64,000 bases of DNA from Pseudomonas hormoni (GCF_018502625.1 NZ_CP075566.1:4140001-4204000); one strand, 5' to 3'; shown: positions 1 through 11,384, counted from the first letter of the stretch. Notes: generated by a model from the letters alone, not told the origin. Translations and numbers: made by a program.

Positions 1-1
1 C

Positions 2-292
2 CGCTTGCTCAGCCGCGACAGCGCTCGCTGGCCGGACCTGGAAACGGTGGCCGCGCACCTGCACATCAGCCCACAGACGCTGCGTCGGCATTTGCGTGAA
101 GAGGGTTCCAGTTTTCAGGAGTTGAAGGATCAGTTGCGCCGGGACATCGCGATTTATCACTTGGGGCGTGCGGACCTGTCGTTGCAACAGATTGCCGAGC
201 AACTGGGGTTTTCCGAGCCTTCGGCGTTTCATCGGGCGTTCAAGAAGTGGACCGGGTTGACGCCTGGGGCCTATCGCGCCCAAGAGAATTGA
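2..292 (+). CDS. AraC-family transcriptional regulator, C-terminal part (5' truncated by window edge)
   Basis: The open frame is already open at the window edge, so the true start lies outside. The visible 96 or so residues are a complete AraC/XylS DNA-binding domain. The first helix-turn-helix is around TVAAHLHISPQTLRRHL. The second is QQIAEQLGFSEPSAFHRAFK, followed by the usual W-T-G-x-T-P-x-x-Y-R ending. Proteins of this family activate or repress nearby genes in response to a small ligand bound by the N-terminal domain, which is not visible, so the effector cannot be inferred. It runs convergently towards phoQ, with a REP pair between them. The family call is firm; target and ligand are unknown. 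Confidence 0.9.
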   Translation, partial: RLLSRDSARWPDLETVAAHLHISPQTLRRHLREEGSSFQELKDQLRRDIAIYHLGRADLSLQQIAEQLGFSEPSAFHRAFKKWTGLTPGAYRAQEN

Positions 293-322
293 GTTTCAAG
301 CAGGCTTTTTGGTGGATTCACT

Positions 323-425
323 GGCCTCTTCGCGGGCAAGCCTCGCTCCTACAGGGTTTGTGCCGATCACAAAATAGCGGCACGACACAAACCCTTTAGG
401 AGCGAGGCTTGCCCGCGAAGAGGCC
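323..425. repeat. REP pair (class A) between araC-like gene and phoQ
   Basis: Two inverted copies of a REP built on GCGGGCAAGCCTCGCTCCTA face each other. The outer arms (ggcctcttcgcgggcaag and its complement) make a near-perfect long palindrome of about 100 bp. The same class recurs at 11252-11344, 14571-14665 and 38625-38723. The pair sits between convergent transcription units. Confidence 0.9.
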
Positions 426-449
426 GGAAAGAACGCTATAAACCCAAGG

Positions 450-1796
450 TCAAACCACCGGGAAATGAATCCGGAACGCCGCGCCGCCCATGGGTGAATC
501 CCCCAGGGTCAACTTGGCGTTGTAGCTCTCGATGATGTCCTTGACCACCGCCAACCCGATCCCCTGCCCCGGATGCTGACGGTCCAGCCGTTCGCCACGC
601 TGCAGAATCCGCGCACGCTGATCCGGCGGCACACCCGGTCCGTCGTCCTCGACGCACAACTCGATCCCGCTCAAGGTTTCGCGCACGCTGATGCGCACTT
701 CGCCGAGGCACAGTCGGTAGGCGTTTTCCAGCAAGTTGCCCAGCATTTCCAGCAAGGCGCCCTGCTCGATCGGCACATAACAGTGTTCCGGCAGATCGAA
801 AGCCACCCGCACGCGCTTGTCGCGGTAGACCTTGTCCAGGGTATCGCAGAGGCTTTGCAGCACCGGCCGCAGCCGCACCTGATGACGCACCAGACCGCTT
901 TTTCGCAGGCTGGCGCGCTGCAACTGATAACTGATCTGCTGGCTCATGCGCTCGATCTGGGTTTGCAGCACCCAGGCCTGATCACGATCCTCCGGGCGCT
1001 GCGCCATGTCCTCGCTGACCCCTTGCAACACGGTCAACGGGGTTTTCAGGCTGTGGGCCAGGTCATCGAGGGAATCGCGATAGCGACTGCGTTGTTCGCG
1101 CTCGCTGTGCAGCAAGCGGTTGAGGGAGCCGGTCAGGCGCAGCAGTTCGCGCGGGTGCTGTTCGCTGAGGCTTTCGCGGGTGCCGCTTTCGATTTCGTCG
1201 AGTTCCTGACTGAGCCGACGCAACGCCTGCAAACCCCAGGTCAGGCCGATCCACAGCAAAGCGAGCAGCACCAGCAGCGCGGCGCCGAAGCCGAGGTAAA
1301 GGTTTTCCCGCAGACCTTCGAGGGTCACTTCGTATTCGCGCACCGGTTGCAGTGCGACAATGCTGAACGCTGCGCTTTTACCGCCGAGCAGTTTGACTTC
1401 AACGTCGTAGACGAAGAATTCCTGGCCGTTGGCTTCGCTGATCCTCGCGAACTCATTACCGCGCCCGTCGTAACGCGGTTTGTAATTGATGTTCTCTTCG
1501 CGGGTGCCTTTCGAGCGCCACACCAGATGGCCTTCGCGGTCATAGATGTAGCCGAGCAAACGGCTGTCGGTGAGGTTGAAGCGCTCATCGGGCAACTGCG
1601 CCGGCATCTGCAGGTGGTTGCCCTCGACCCGGGCGGCGGAAATCAGCGTGGTGACGTCCGACGCCAGGCGTTGCTCGATGGAATCCTGCAACGCGAGGCT
1701 GAACGCGCCCTGCATCGCCGGCAACAACGCCAGCATGAACAACACCGCCAACAGGGTGGCGGCGAGCATCAATCGGACACGAAGAGAACGAATCAA
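450..1796 (-). CDS. phoQ: Sensor histidine kinase PhoQ
   Basis: Inner-membrane sensor kinase of 448 residues, expected to respond to low Mg2+, cationic peptides and polyamines and to phosphorylate PhoP. Membrane segments lie at about residues 7-30 and 168-190 with a periplasmic sensor between. A linker leads to the dimerisation/phosphoacceptor motif DDLAHSLKTPLTVL. The ATPase N box (NLLENAYRL) and G boxes (EDDGPGVP, GQGIGLAVV) follow. The length equals that known for Pseudomonas PhoQ. The start overlaps the phoP stop by 4 bp, implying translational coupling. Assignment rests on family motifs plus the oprH-phoP-phoQ gene order. Confidence 0.95.
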   Translation of the reverse strand: MIRSLRVRLMLAATLLAVLFMLALLPAMQGAFSLALQDSIEQRLASDVTTLISAARVEGNHLQMPAQLPDERFNLTDSRLLGYIYDREGHLVWRSKGTREENINYKPRYDGRGNEFARISEANGQEFFVYDVEVKLLGGKSAAFSIVALQPVREYEVTLEGLRENLYLGFGAALLVLLALLWIGLTWGLQALRRLSQELDEIESGTRESLSEQHPRELLRLTGSLNRLLHSEREQRSRYRDSLDDLAHSLKTPLTVLQGVSEDMAQRPEDRDQAWVLQTQIERMSQQISYQLQRASLRKSGLVRHQVRLRPVLQSLCDTLDKVYRDKRVRVAFDLPEHCYVPIEQGALLEMLGNLLENAYRLCLGEVRISVRETLSGIELCVEDDGPGVPPDQRARILQRGERLDRQHPGQGIGLAVVKDIIESYNAKLTLGDSPMGGAAFRIHFPVV

Positions 1797-2470
1797 GTGC
1801 AGCGCTCATTGAACAGATAGCCGAGGCCACGCACGGTGTCGATCGGCTTGAACCCGGCAGGCCCTTCGAGTTTGCGGCGCAAACGGCCGACCAGCACTTC
1901 GATCACGTTCGGATCGCGCTCGTCGTCATCCGGGTAGAGCTGTTCCATCAAGCGGTCCTTGGCCACCACTTGCTGGTGATGGCGCATCAGGTACTCGAGA
2001 ATCCGATACTCATACGCGGTCAGCGCCAGCGGCTGTTCGTCGAGGGTCGCCTGTTTGCGATTGAGGTCGAGCAGCAACGGCCCGGCGACGATGGTCGACT
2101 GGGTGAAACCGCTGGAGCGGCGCAGCAAGGCGTTCAGGCGCGCGTCCAGCTCTTCGAACTGGAACGGCTTGACCACGTAATCGTCGGCACCGGCGGCGAG
2201 GCCTTCGACCTTGTCCTGCCAGTTGCCGCGTGCGGTGAGGATCAGGATCGGGAAGGTCTTGCCCCGGGAGCGCAACTGGCGGATCAGGTCGAGCCCGCCC
2301 ATGCCCGGCAACCCGAGGTCGATCACCGCCAGGTCATGGTTGAACTGCTCGGTCTGGTACAGCGCCTCTTCGGCGTTGGCCACGGACTCGACCACGTGGC
2401 CGCTGTCCGTCAGGCGGGTTTGCAGGTGATGGCGCAACAGCGCTTCATCTTCGACGACCAGCAGTTTCAT
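1793..2470 (-). CDS. phoP: Response regulator PhoP (OmpR family)
   Basis: 225-residue cytoplasmic response regulator. The receiver domain holds the acidic pair (VVEDEA), the phosphoacceptor Asp in AVIDLGLPG near residue 51, the Thr in LTARG and the Lys in VVKPFQ. The C-terminal winged helix contains the recognition stretch VIEVLVGRLRRKL. It lies between oprH and phoQ, as in other Pseudomonas, and is expected to autoregulate the operon by binding the direct-repeat array upstream of oprH. A strong stem-loop separates it from oprH, which may set its expression below that of the porin. Confidence 0.96.
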   Translation of the reverse strand: MKLLVVEDEALLRHHLQTRLTDSGHVVESVANAEEALYQTEQFNHDLAVIDLGLPGMGGLDLIRQLRSRGKTFPILILTARGNWQDKVEGLAAGADDYVVKPFQFEELDARLNALLRRSSGFTQSTIVAGPLLLDLNRKQATLDEQPLALTAYEYRILEYLMRHHQQVVAKDRLMEQLYPDDDERDPNVIEVLVGRLRRKLEGPAGFKPIDTVRGLGYLFNERCT

Positions 2471-2544
2471 GACGCTCTCCAGGGCAAATCAACATATCCA
2501 GAGGTACAACGTGCAAGCGCACCTCGATGGCTAACATGGCGACG

Positions 2545-2571
2545 CCGGATCAACCGCTGGGGTTGATCCGG
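2545..2571 (-). terminator. oprH-phoP intercistronic stem-loop (no T-run)
   Basis: A perfect 11-bp inverted repeat, CCGGATCAACC / GGTTGATCCGG, with a 5-nt loop begins about 25 nt after the oprH stop codon. No T-tract follows, so it looks like an mRNA-stabilising or partial attenuation hairpin rather than a full terminator. That would let oprH be expressed above phoPQ. Confidence 0.65.
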
Positions 2572-2595
2572 TGCCGGCCTTTCGCGCAACGCTTT

Positions 2596-3198
2596 CTAGA
2601 AAGCGTAGTTGGCGGACAGGTACGTCTGGGCGCTGCTGGTCAGGTCCAGCGAACCCTGTTTGCTGCCACCGCGCTCGCTCATCTCGGTGCTGGCATTGCT
2701 GCGCAGGTAACGGTAACCCAGTTCAACCGAGGTGTTTTGCGAAACCTGCTGCAACACACCCAGCTGGCCGCCCACGGCGTAACCGATGTCGCTGTCGCGG
2801 CTGAAGCCTGGGGAATCCTGGGTCAGTTTGGTCAGACCGGCCGTGGCGCCGCCAAACAGTTTGGTGCTGCCGCCCACCGGGTAGAACAGATCGTAGCTGC
2901 CCAGCAGGTTTTCCTGACGCAGTTTAATGCCATTGTGCGAGCCCGACACGTTGTCGTAAGTGGCGTAGTAGCGGCCCTGGCTGTTTTGCTGGCCCAGGCG
3001 CACACCCCAGGTGTTGTCCTTGCCGATCACGCCGTCGGCGTTCGGGTTGTTGAGGTTGGCGTTCAGGGCGTTGGACTTTTTGACCTTGTCGCTGGTCTGT
3101 CCAAAAGTAAGGCTGGCAAAGTTATCGTCAGCCGCGTGGGCGGCTACGCTTGCACCCATGACGGTGAAAGCCAGAAGCAGTTTCTTGAAGGTAGTCAT
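2596..3198 (-). CDS. oprH: Outer membrane protein H1 (OprH)
   Basis: 200-residue protein with a clear signal peptide (MTTFKKLLLAFTVMGASVAAHA, cleavage after AHA). The mature part has alternating hydrophobic beta-strands and ends in an aromatic residue (YAF), as expected of a small outer-membrane beta-barrel. Length, ending and position before phoP match OprH, which is known to interact with LPS and to be induced at low Mg2+. The 5' region carries four tandem CTGAAC hexamers (see the regulatory entry), consistent with direct PhoP control. No catalytic role is expected. Confidence 0.93.
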   Translation of the reverse strand: MTTFKKLLLAFTVMGASVAAHAADDNFASLTFGQTSDKVKKSNALNANLNNPNADGVIGKDNTWGVRLGQQNSQGRYYATYDNVSGSHNGIKLRQENLLGSYDLFYPVGGSTKLFGGATAGLTKLTQDSPGFSRDSDIGYAVGGQLGVLQQVSQNTSVELGYRYLRSNASTEMSERGGSKQGSLDLTSSAQTYLSANYAF

Positions 3199-3242
3199 TG
3201 GGGAGTTTCCTCATGTGCCATGTGCTTTTCGGGTATGGCGCA

Positions 3243-3298
3243 AGGTTACTCACCTGGCCCTGAACTCCCCCTGAACGCACTCTGAACCTGAGCTGAAC
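3243..3298 (-). promoter_or_regulatory. PhoP-type direct-repeat array and -10 upstream of oprH
   Basis: Four exact CTGAAC hexamers (GTTCAG on the oprH strand) lie at 3260-3265, 3271-3276, 3282-3287 and 3293-3298. Each is separated by exactly 5 bp, giving an 11-bp period. This is the direct-repeat geometry of OmpR/PhoP-family sites. A -10-like TAACCT (3243-3248, minus strand) follows the last hexamer by 11 bp, with no -35. That spacing is typical of promoters where PhoP replaces the -35. Confidence 0.85.
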
Positions 3299-3344
3299 CG
3301 AATCGCACCGGCTGTTTTAACGACTTTTTGCAGGAGATCCGACC

Positions 3345-4136
3345 ATGCGCGTATTCCTCGCTTTGCTTTTGCTGGCCTTGAGCGGACTTAGTCAGGCCGC
3401 CATCAAAACTCAGGAAATCCCTTATCAGAGCGCCGACGGCACGAAGCTGATCGGTTACTACGCCTACGACGACGCGATCAAAGGCCCACGCCCGGGCGTG
3501 GTGGTGGTGCACGAGTGGTGGGGGCTCAACGATTACACCAAGCGTCGCGCCCGTGACCTGGCCGGCCTGGGTTACAGCGCGCTGGCCATCGATATGTATG
3601 GCGACGGCAAGAACACCGAGCATCCCAAGGACGCCATGGCCTTCATGCAGGCCGCGTTGAAAGACAGCGCTGCGTCCAGCGCCCGCTTCCAGGCCGGGCT
3701 CGATCTGTTGAAGAAACAGGCGCAAACCGACCCAAACAAAGTGGCTGCCATCGGTTATTGCTTTGGCGGCGCGGTGGTACTGAATGCGGCACGCCAGGGC
3801 TTGCCGCTGGCGGGCGTCGTGAGTTTCCACGGGGCGCTGGCGACGAAAGCGCCTGCGACGCCGGGCAGCGTGAAGGCGAAAATCCTGGTCGAGCACGGTG
3901 CGCTGGACAGCATGGTCACGGCGGAAAACGTGTCGGCGTTCAAGGCCGAGATGGACAAGGCCGGGGCCGATTATCAGTTCGTCAGCCTTGAGGGTGCCAA
4001 GCACGGGTTCAGTAACCCGGATGCGGATCGCCTGGGCCATGGCGATCATGGCGGTCCGGATATTGGTTACAACAAGGCGGCGGATGAAAAGTCGTGGGCG
4101 GACATGCAGGCCTTCTTCAAGAAAATATTTGGCTGA
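3345..4136 (+). CDS. Exported dienelactone hydrolase family protein
   Basis: 263-residue alpha/beta-hydrolase with an N-terminal signal peptide (MRVFLALLLLALSGLSQAA), so probably periplasmic. The dienelactone-hydrolase triad is visible: nucleophile Cys in GYCFGG, Asp in VEHGALDSM and His in GAKHGFSNP. The motif VVVHEWWGLNDYTKRRA, with its conserved Glu, is also typical. The family hydrolyses small esters or lactones; the actual substrate cannot be read. The start has an AGGAG ribosome site. It diverges from oprH across a short region containing the PhoP-type array, so joint regulation is possible but the array is oriented towards oprH. Confidence 0.9.
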   Translation: MRVFLALLLLALSGLSQAAIKTQEIPYQSADGTKLIGYYAYDDAIKGPRPGVVVVHEWWGLNDYTKRRARDLAGLGYSALAIDMYGDGKNTEHPKDAMAFMQAALKDSAASSARFQAGLDLLKKQAQTDPNKVAAIGYCFGGAVVLNAARQGLPLAGVVSFHGALATKAPATPGSVKAKILVEHGALDSMVTAENVSAFKAEMDKAGADYQFVSLEGAKHGFSNPDADRLGHGDHGGPDIGYNKAADEKSWADMQAFFKKIFG

Positions 4137-4147
4137 GCAGTGACCTC

Positions 4148-4280
4148 TGTGGCGAGGGAGCTTGCTCCCGCTCGGCTGCGAAGCAGTCGTAAACCCGGCA
4201 TACGCGGTGTGTCTGACGTTATGCGATTGCAGGTTTTGGGGCTGCTGCGCAGCCCAGCGGGAGCAAGCTCCCTCGCCACA
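4148..4280. repeat. REP pair (class B)
   Basis: Inverted copies of TGTGGCGAGGGAGCTTGCTC face each other about 130 bp apart. This is a REP class different from the one at 323. It separates the hydrolase gene from pcpS. Confidence 0.9.
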
Positions 4281-4321
4281 AAAACTGTTGCTACTACCCA
4301 GCCCGAAGGCAACCCGGCAAA

Positions 4322-5056
4322 ATGCCCGACATGAATGCCCTCCCCGCCCTGCCCGCTTGCTGCACCCCGCTCGATGCACATTGGCCGCTGCCGTTTGTGC
4401 TGCCCGATACGGTGCTGCTAAGCACGCAATTCGACACCTCGCAACTGGCCATCGATGATTTCCAGCGCAGTGCCATCGAACCACCCGCGACCATCCAGCG
4501 CTCAGTCGCCAAGCGTCAGACGGAATTCCTCGCCGGGCGGATTTGCGCGCGGGCCGCACTGCAACAGCTGCAAGGGCTGAATGTCGTCCCGGCCATTGGC
4601 GACGACCGGGCGCCGGTCTGGCCTGCGCACATCAGCGGCTCGATCACCCACACCACCGGCCGGGCGGCAGCGATTGTCGCGCAGAAAACCCACTGGCGCG
4701 GCTTGGGCATGGACCTGGAAAACCTGCTCAACCCTGAACGGGCGGAACGCCTGGCCGGGGAAATTCTTACGCCGGCGGAATTGCAGCGCATGGCCGCCGG
4801 ACCTCGCGATCAACTGGCGATGCTGGTGACGCTGACGTTTTCGGTGAAAGAGAGTTTGTTCAAGGCGCTCTACCCGATCGTTCAGCAGCGGTTTTATTTT
4901 GAACATGCCGAAGTGCTGGAGTGGAGCGAGGGCGGTGAGGTGCGGTTGCGGTTGCTCACCGACCTGTCCAGTGAGTGGCGAAATGGCACGGAGCTGGATG
5001 CGCAGTTTGGGATGAAGGATGGGCAGTTGTTGAGTCTGGTCAGTATCAAGGCCTGA
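4322..5056 (+). CDS. pcpS: 4'-phosphopantetheinyl transferase (EntD/PcpS type)
   Basis: 244 residues. It transfers phosphopantetheine from CoA to a serine of carrier proteins (fatty-acid ACP and siderophore or NRPS carrier domains). The diagnostic motifs are present: SGSITHT, the Mg2+-binding GMDLE (the I/V-G-x-D-x-E motif), and FSVKESLFKA with the W/F-x-x-K-E-x-x-x-K core. The N-terminal part belongs to the EntD-like subfamily. ATGs at residues 1 and 4 are both possible starts. Pseudomonas commonly has this single broad-range enzyme, which serves both primary and secondary metabolism, so it is likely important for growth; that last point is inference. Confidence 0.92.
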   Translation: MPDMNALPALPACCTPLDAHWPLPFVLPDTVLLSTQFDTSQLAIDDFQRSAIEPPATIQRSVAKRQTEFLAGRICARAALQQLQGLNVVPAIGDDRAPVWPAHISGSITHTTGRAAAIVAQKTHWRGLGMDLENLLNPERAERLAGEILTPAELQRMAAGPRDQLAMLVTLTFSVKESLFKALYPIVQQRFYFEHAEVLEWSEGGEVRLRLLTDLSSEWRNGTELDAQFGMKDGQLLSLVSIKA

Positions 5057-5076
5057 AGATTTGCAGTGTTCTGGAG

Positions 5077-5161
5077 GGCCTCATCGCGAGCAGGCTCGCC
5101 CCCACAGGGATTTGTGGTGCTACATAGATCCATTGGGAGCGAGCCTGCTCGCGATGAGGCC
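5077..5161. repeat. REP pair (class C) between pcpS and rstB-like gene
   Basis: GGCCTCATCGCGAGCAGGCT and its exact reverse complement face each other across about 40 bp, between two convergent genes. Confidence 0.9.
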
Positions 5162-5180
5162 AGAACAGACAACAAAGATC

Positions 5181-6791
5181 TCAGCGCTTCTCCTGATTCC
5201 TCGGCCAACTCAGGCTAAAGCACGCCCCGCCCAAACTCTTGCTCTTGCTGATCAACGCCCGCCCGTCATGCCAATGGATAATCCGCCGCACGATCGACAA
5301 GCCCAACCCATGCCCGCCCGACGCGCGGGTTCTGCTGTCATCCAGTCGCAGGAACGGCGTAAAGATTTTCTCCCACGCCGATTCGGGAACGCCTGGCCCG
5401 TCGTCTTCTATATCGACCCGACACCGCTGCTGCCCCACCTGATAACTCACGGTCACCCGCGATTGAGCATGGCGCATGGCGTTGCTCACCAGGTTCTGAA
5501 TCGCCCGGTGTAAATAGCGAGGCTCGGCTTCGACCCAGGCGTCATCGCAATCGGCCGCCGACAGGCACAAACCGCGCTGCACCGTGACGTCGGCGCGCAG
5601 TGGCGCCAACTCTTCGATCACCTGATTGACCAGCGCATCCAGATCGATGCGCTGGAAATTCAGCGCCGGCGAACCCTGCTCCAGCCTCGCGTAGGTGAGC
5701 ATCTCGTCCACCAGCCGGTCGAGATCCTCGATGTCGTGGTCCATGCCTTCGCAATATTTCTCCAAGGCCTGGGGCGTAGTGGCCGAGCCGATCATCTCCA
5801 GGCCAAAACGCAGGCGCGCTACCGGCGTACGCAATTCGTGAGACACGGCGCGCACCAGTTCACGCTGGATCGCCAGCAACTGTTGCAGGTGCTCGGCCAT
5901 GCCGTTGAACGCCGCCGCCAGGCGCCCGACCGAATCCGCGCCGCGTGCCGGCACGCGGGTTTCCAGGCTGCCTTTGGCGATGCGCGTGGCGGCCGCTTCG
6001 AGGCCACGCAAACGGCGCTCCAGTTGCCGCACCAGTAAATAGACGATCAAACCGATCAGGCTCAAACCGAGGGCCGCGATCAGCACCAGCCATTCCGGCG
6101 GGTAAGGATTCATCTGGTACAGCGGACCGATTTCCAGCACCCACGGCGTACCGACCATGCCGGCAAATACCCGGATCGAGTCGCCCTCCTTGCCCAGCGC
6201 CATTACCGTATCGCCTTCGGCCACGCGGCGGCTCTGGTCTTCATCCATGTCAGCCTCATCGACCGTGACCAGCCGCAGATCGAAACCGAAGCCCTTCTCT
6301 TCCTTTATCTGCGCCAGGCGCTTGGGCTGGTCGGCCACTGGCACGCGCACCAGTTCATCGGCGAGCAAGTAAATGGTCGCCCGGGCCAGTTGCTCGCTGA
6401 TCTGCTGCACCTCGCCGGTGAGCACCAACTGTTCCTTGTCGCTGACCAGTCGATACACCTTCGCCGCATGCGGACCGGTTTGCTCCACCAGTGCCTGGCC
6501 GCGCAGCACACGGGTGCGCTGGGTCAGGTCGAGGTCGGTCTGGGCGAAAGTTTTCAGCGCCAGCGGAATCCCGAGCAAACGTTCCCACACCAGCAAAGCG
6601 CGGTGACGCTGGGTTTCGTTCATCGGTTGCAGGTTGTCGGCCATCAGCGAGAACGTGCCGTGGGCCAGGCGCTCGCGGTACTGCTCGCTGCGCACCTGGT
6701 TAAGCATGTGCAAGGCCAGCACGCCGAGCACCGCCACCAGAATCAACGCCGCGCACATGCCGCCATAGATGCGTAGGAAAATCGAATTCAC
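5181..6791 (-). CDS. rstB: RstB-like sensor histidine kinase
   Basis: 536-residue membrane kinase. It has a membrane segment near residues 8-28, a large periplasmic region, a second segment near 222-245 (EWLVLIAALGLSLIGLIVYL) and a HAMP domain. The phosphoacceptor motif is AVSHELRTPVARLRF, and the ATPase has an N box (NLVSNAMRHA) and G boxes (EDDGPGVP, GHGLGLSIV). The H-box with PVARLRFGLEM resembles E. coli RstB, and the neighbour gene is RstA-like. The stimulus is unknown. Translation is coupled to the regulator gene by a 4-bp overlap. The gene name is by similarity only. Confidence 0.85.
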   Translation of the reverse strand: MNSIFLRIYGGMCAALILVAVLGVLALHMLNQVRSEQYRERLAHGTFSLMADNLQPMNETQRHRALLVWERLLGIPLALKTFAQTDLDLTQRTRVLRGQALVEQTGPHAAKVYRLVSDKEQLVLTGEVQQISEQLARATIYLLADELVRVPVADQPKRLAQIKEEKGFGFDLRLVTVDEADMDEDQSRRVAEGDTVMALGKEGDSIRVFAGMVGTPWVLEIGPLYQMNPYPPEWLVLIAALGLSLIGLIVYLLVRQLERRLRGLEAAATRIAKGSLETRVPARGADSVGRLAAAFNGMAEHLQQLLAIQRELVRAVSHELRTPVARLRFGLEMIGSATTPQALEKYCEGMDHDIEDLDRLVDEMLTYARLEQGSPALNFQRIDLDALVNQVIEELAPLRADVTVQRGLCLSAADCDDAWVEAEPRYLHRAIQNLVSNAMRHAQSRVTVSYQVGQQRCRVDIEDDGPGVPESAWEKIFTPFLRLDDSRTRASGGHGLGLSIVRRIIHWHDGRALISKSKSLGGACFSLSWPRNQEKR

Positions 6792-7510
6792 AGTGAGGGA
6801 TCTACGCAGGCTTCAGGCACGAACAGATAACCTTTGCTGCGAATGGTCTTGATCAGACGCGGATGGTCCGGGTCGTCGCCGATCTTCGGCCGGATGCGCG
6901 AAATGCGCACGTCGATGGAACGGTCCTGGCCGTCATAGCCAATGCCGCGCAACGCGGTGAAGATCTCTTCGCGAGACAAAATGCGCCCGGCGTTGGCCAC
7001 CAGCAGCCACAGCAGATCAAACTCGGCGCTGGTCAATTCGATGCCGTTGTCATGCAGCCAGGCTTCACGCAGCGCGTTGTCGACCACCAGCGGGCCGAAT
7101 TGCAGACGCCGTTGTTTTTCCGGGACCGGCTCAGGTGTTTCACTGCGTCGCAACAGCGCCTGAATGCGCGCCAGCAGCAAGCGCGGGCGCAGCGGCTTGC
7201 ACACGTAGTCGTCGGCGCCCAGGTCGAGACCGAGAATCTGATCGGTGTCGTCGGTGCGGGCGGTGAGCATCAGGATCGGGCCGTCGAACTTGTCGCGGAC
7301 CTTGCGGCAAATGCTCAGGCCATCTTCGCCCGGCAGCATCAGGTCGAGAATCACCAGGTCCGGTTTCTCCTTGATGATGCGGGCTGCGGCCAAGGCGCCA
7401 TTGCCCTCGATCGACACGCGCAGGCCGTTGGCTTCCAGGTAATCGCGGGTCAGTTCGGCCAGACGCTGGTCGTCTTCCACAATCAATACCTGCCAGGCTT
7501 CTTGCTCCAC
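6788..7510 (-). CDS. rstA: RstA-like response regulator (OmpR family)
   Basis: About 240 residues from a GTG start at 7508-7510, preceded by AGAGG. The same frame runs on upstream but has no family-like sequence there. The receiver shows IVEDDQRL, phosphoacceptor DLVILDLMLPG, MLTART and DDYVCKPLRPR; the usual Lys is followed by PLRP instead of PF. The C-terminal winged helix has the pattern GIGYDGQDRSIDVRISRIRP. It partners the overlapping kinase downstream. Its targets cannot be inferred from the sequence. Confidence 0.88.
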   Translation of the reverse strand: MEQEAWQVLIVEDDQRLAELTRDYLEANGLRVSIEGNGALAAARIIKEKPDLVILDLMLPGEDGLSICRKVRDKFDGPILMLTARTDDTDQILGLDLGADDYVCKPLRPRLLLARIQALLRRSETPEPVPEKQRRLQFGPLVVDNALREAWLHDNGIELTSAEFDLLWLLVANAGRILSREEIFTALRGIGYDGQDRSIDVRISRIRPKIGDDPDHPRLIKTIRSKGYLFVPEACVDPSL

Positions 7511-7790
7511 GGTGACCTCTGCTTGCCAACAACACTTATTAAGGAAGGATCCGCCCGTCTTTTTGTAATGATTGGGGAGGATAAGAAATGTGTATGCACC
7601 GGCCGATTGTATAAACGCCACTCGTCCAGAACACAAGCCGGCAAATGCGTTCGGACACGCCGGTTTTTTGTGATAGGGTTCGCGCCCTTAAAAATCCGGA
7701 TGACTGTTTTCAGTCGCTGAAAATCAGTGAAAAACGGTCCGCTCCAGCTAGGTCGCGGCCTACACGCCGGTTCCATCTTTCACACACAAT
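7511..7790. other. Intergenic region between rstA and the nrdA control region
   Basis: No plausible gene. It holds the rstA promoter side and sequence leading into the DnaA-box-like sites of nrdA. No strong hairpin or repeat was seen. Confidence 0.5.
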
Positions 7791-7884
7791 TTACGCACAG
7801 GTTTATCCACAGGCAGTACGTTGCAACACCCTCCAAAACGCATTATCTTGTACCCCGGCGCCAAAAAAACCCTACATGTAGGGT
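7791..7884 (+). promoter_or_regulatory. nrdA control region: DnaA-type boxes, promoter, paired NrdR boxes
   Basis: A perfect DnaA box TTATCCACA lies at 7803-7811, and a one-mismatch copy TTACGCACA at 7791-7799. A sigma-70-like promoter TTGCAA (7821-7826), 17 bp, TATCTT (7844-7849) follows. Two 16-bp NrdR-like boxes lie at 7838-7853 (ACGCATTATCTTGTAC, over the -10) and 7869-7884 (ACCCTACATGTAGGGT, the core of a 22-bp perfect palindrome 7866-7887). Their starts are exactly 31 bp apart, three helical turns, the usual spacing of tandem NrdR boxes. Confidence 0.75.
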
Positions 7885-8198
7885 TTTACGCCAAAAACCA
7901 AACACAAATCGGTCACCGATTTCAAGCGCTTTTATTGCCTCTGTCCGGTTGAACCAAACGTATTTTCGAAAGACCAAACCGCGCGTGCGGATGGCTACTG
8001 TTTTTGAGCCGGGAACGGCGTTAACGGTACGGGTGTTGCAGTCAATTACTGTCACCCAAAAAGGATTCCGGTGTCAGGCTCAAGGCCTGGGACCAAAGAC
8101 TTCGGCATGGAAGCGGCGCCCCAATAGCCCCCTTCCTGATCTGTCCCGAAGTTGGTATGCCCGGCCCCGCCGGTTGTAGTGCTTCAGGACAGAACGGT

Positions 8199-8217
8199 GG
8201 GCACCATGATGGTGCCC
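8199..8217 (+). other. Hairpin in the nrdA leader
   Basis: GGGCACCA-TGA-TGGTGCCC is a perfect 8-bp stem that ends 33 nt before the nrdA start codon. No T-run follows. It may affect leader stability or translation. The transcript from the promoter at 7821-7849 would have a leader of nearly 400 nt. Confidence 0.55.
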
Positions 8218-8250
8218 AAACAAACATAGAGAATGTGGAGACAACCCCCC

Positions 8251-11145
<2,895 letters not shown>

Positions 11146-11181
11146 GCTGAGCCGGTAAGCGCCGCGAGGCGCTTACTCGAC

Positions 11182-11224
11182 AACCCCCGATCGGTCCTCT
11201 GGATTGGTCGGGGGTTTTCTTTTG
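11182..11224 (+). terminator. Rho-independent terminator of nrdA
   Basis: AACCCCCGA ... TCGGGGGTT stem followed by TTCTTTT, just after the nrdA stop codon. Confidence 0.85.
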
Positions 11225-11251
11225 CCTCGAGGAATGTGGTGACTGGTCTGA

Positions 11252-11344
11252 CGCCTTCGCGGGCAAGCCTCGCTCCTACAGGATTGCGCTGATCATCTGG
11301 ACGACGCATATCCTGTAGGAGCGAGGCTTGCCCGCGAAAGGGCC
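11252..11344. repeat. REP pair (class A)
   Basis: Inverted GCGGGCAAGCCTCGCTCCTA copies between the nrdA and flgE terminators. Confidence 0.9.
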
Positions 11345-11384
11345 GGCACAAACAACCCAAGCCCCAGAGAAAAATCCCGACCAT

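Noticed and set aside
7866..7887. 22-bp palindrome before nrdA as a LexA site
   Set aside because: It lacks CTGT-N8-ACAG; the inner 16 bp and the 31-bp spacing to a second box fit NrdR better.
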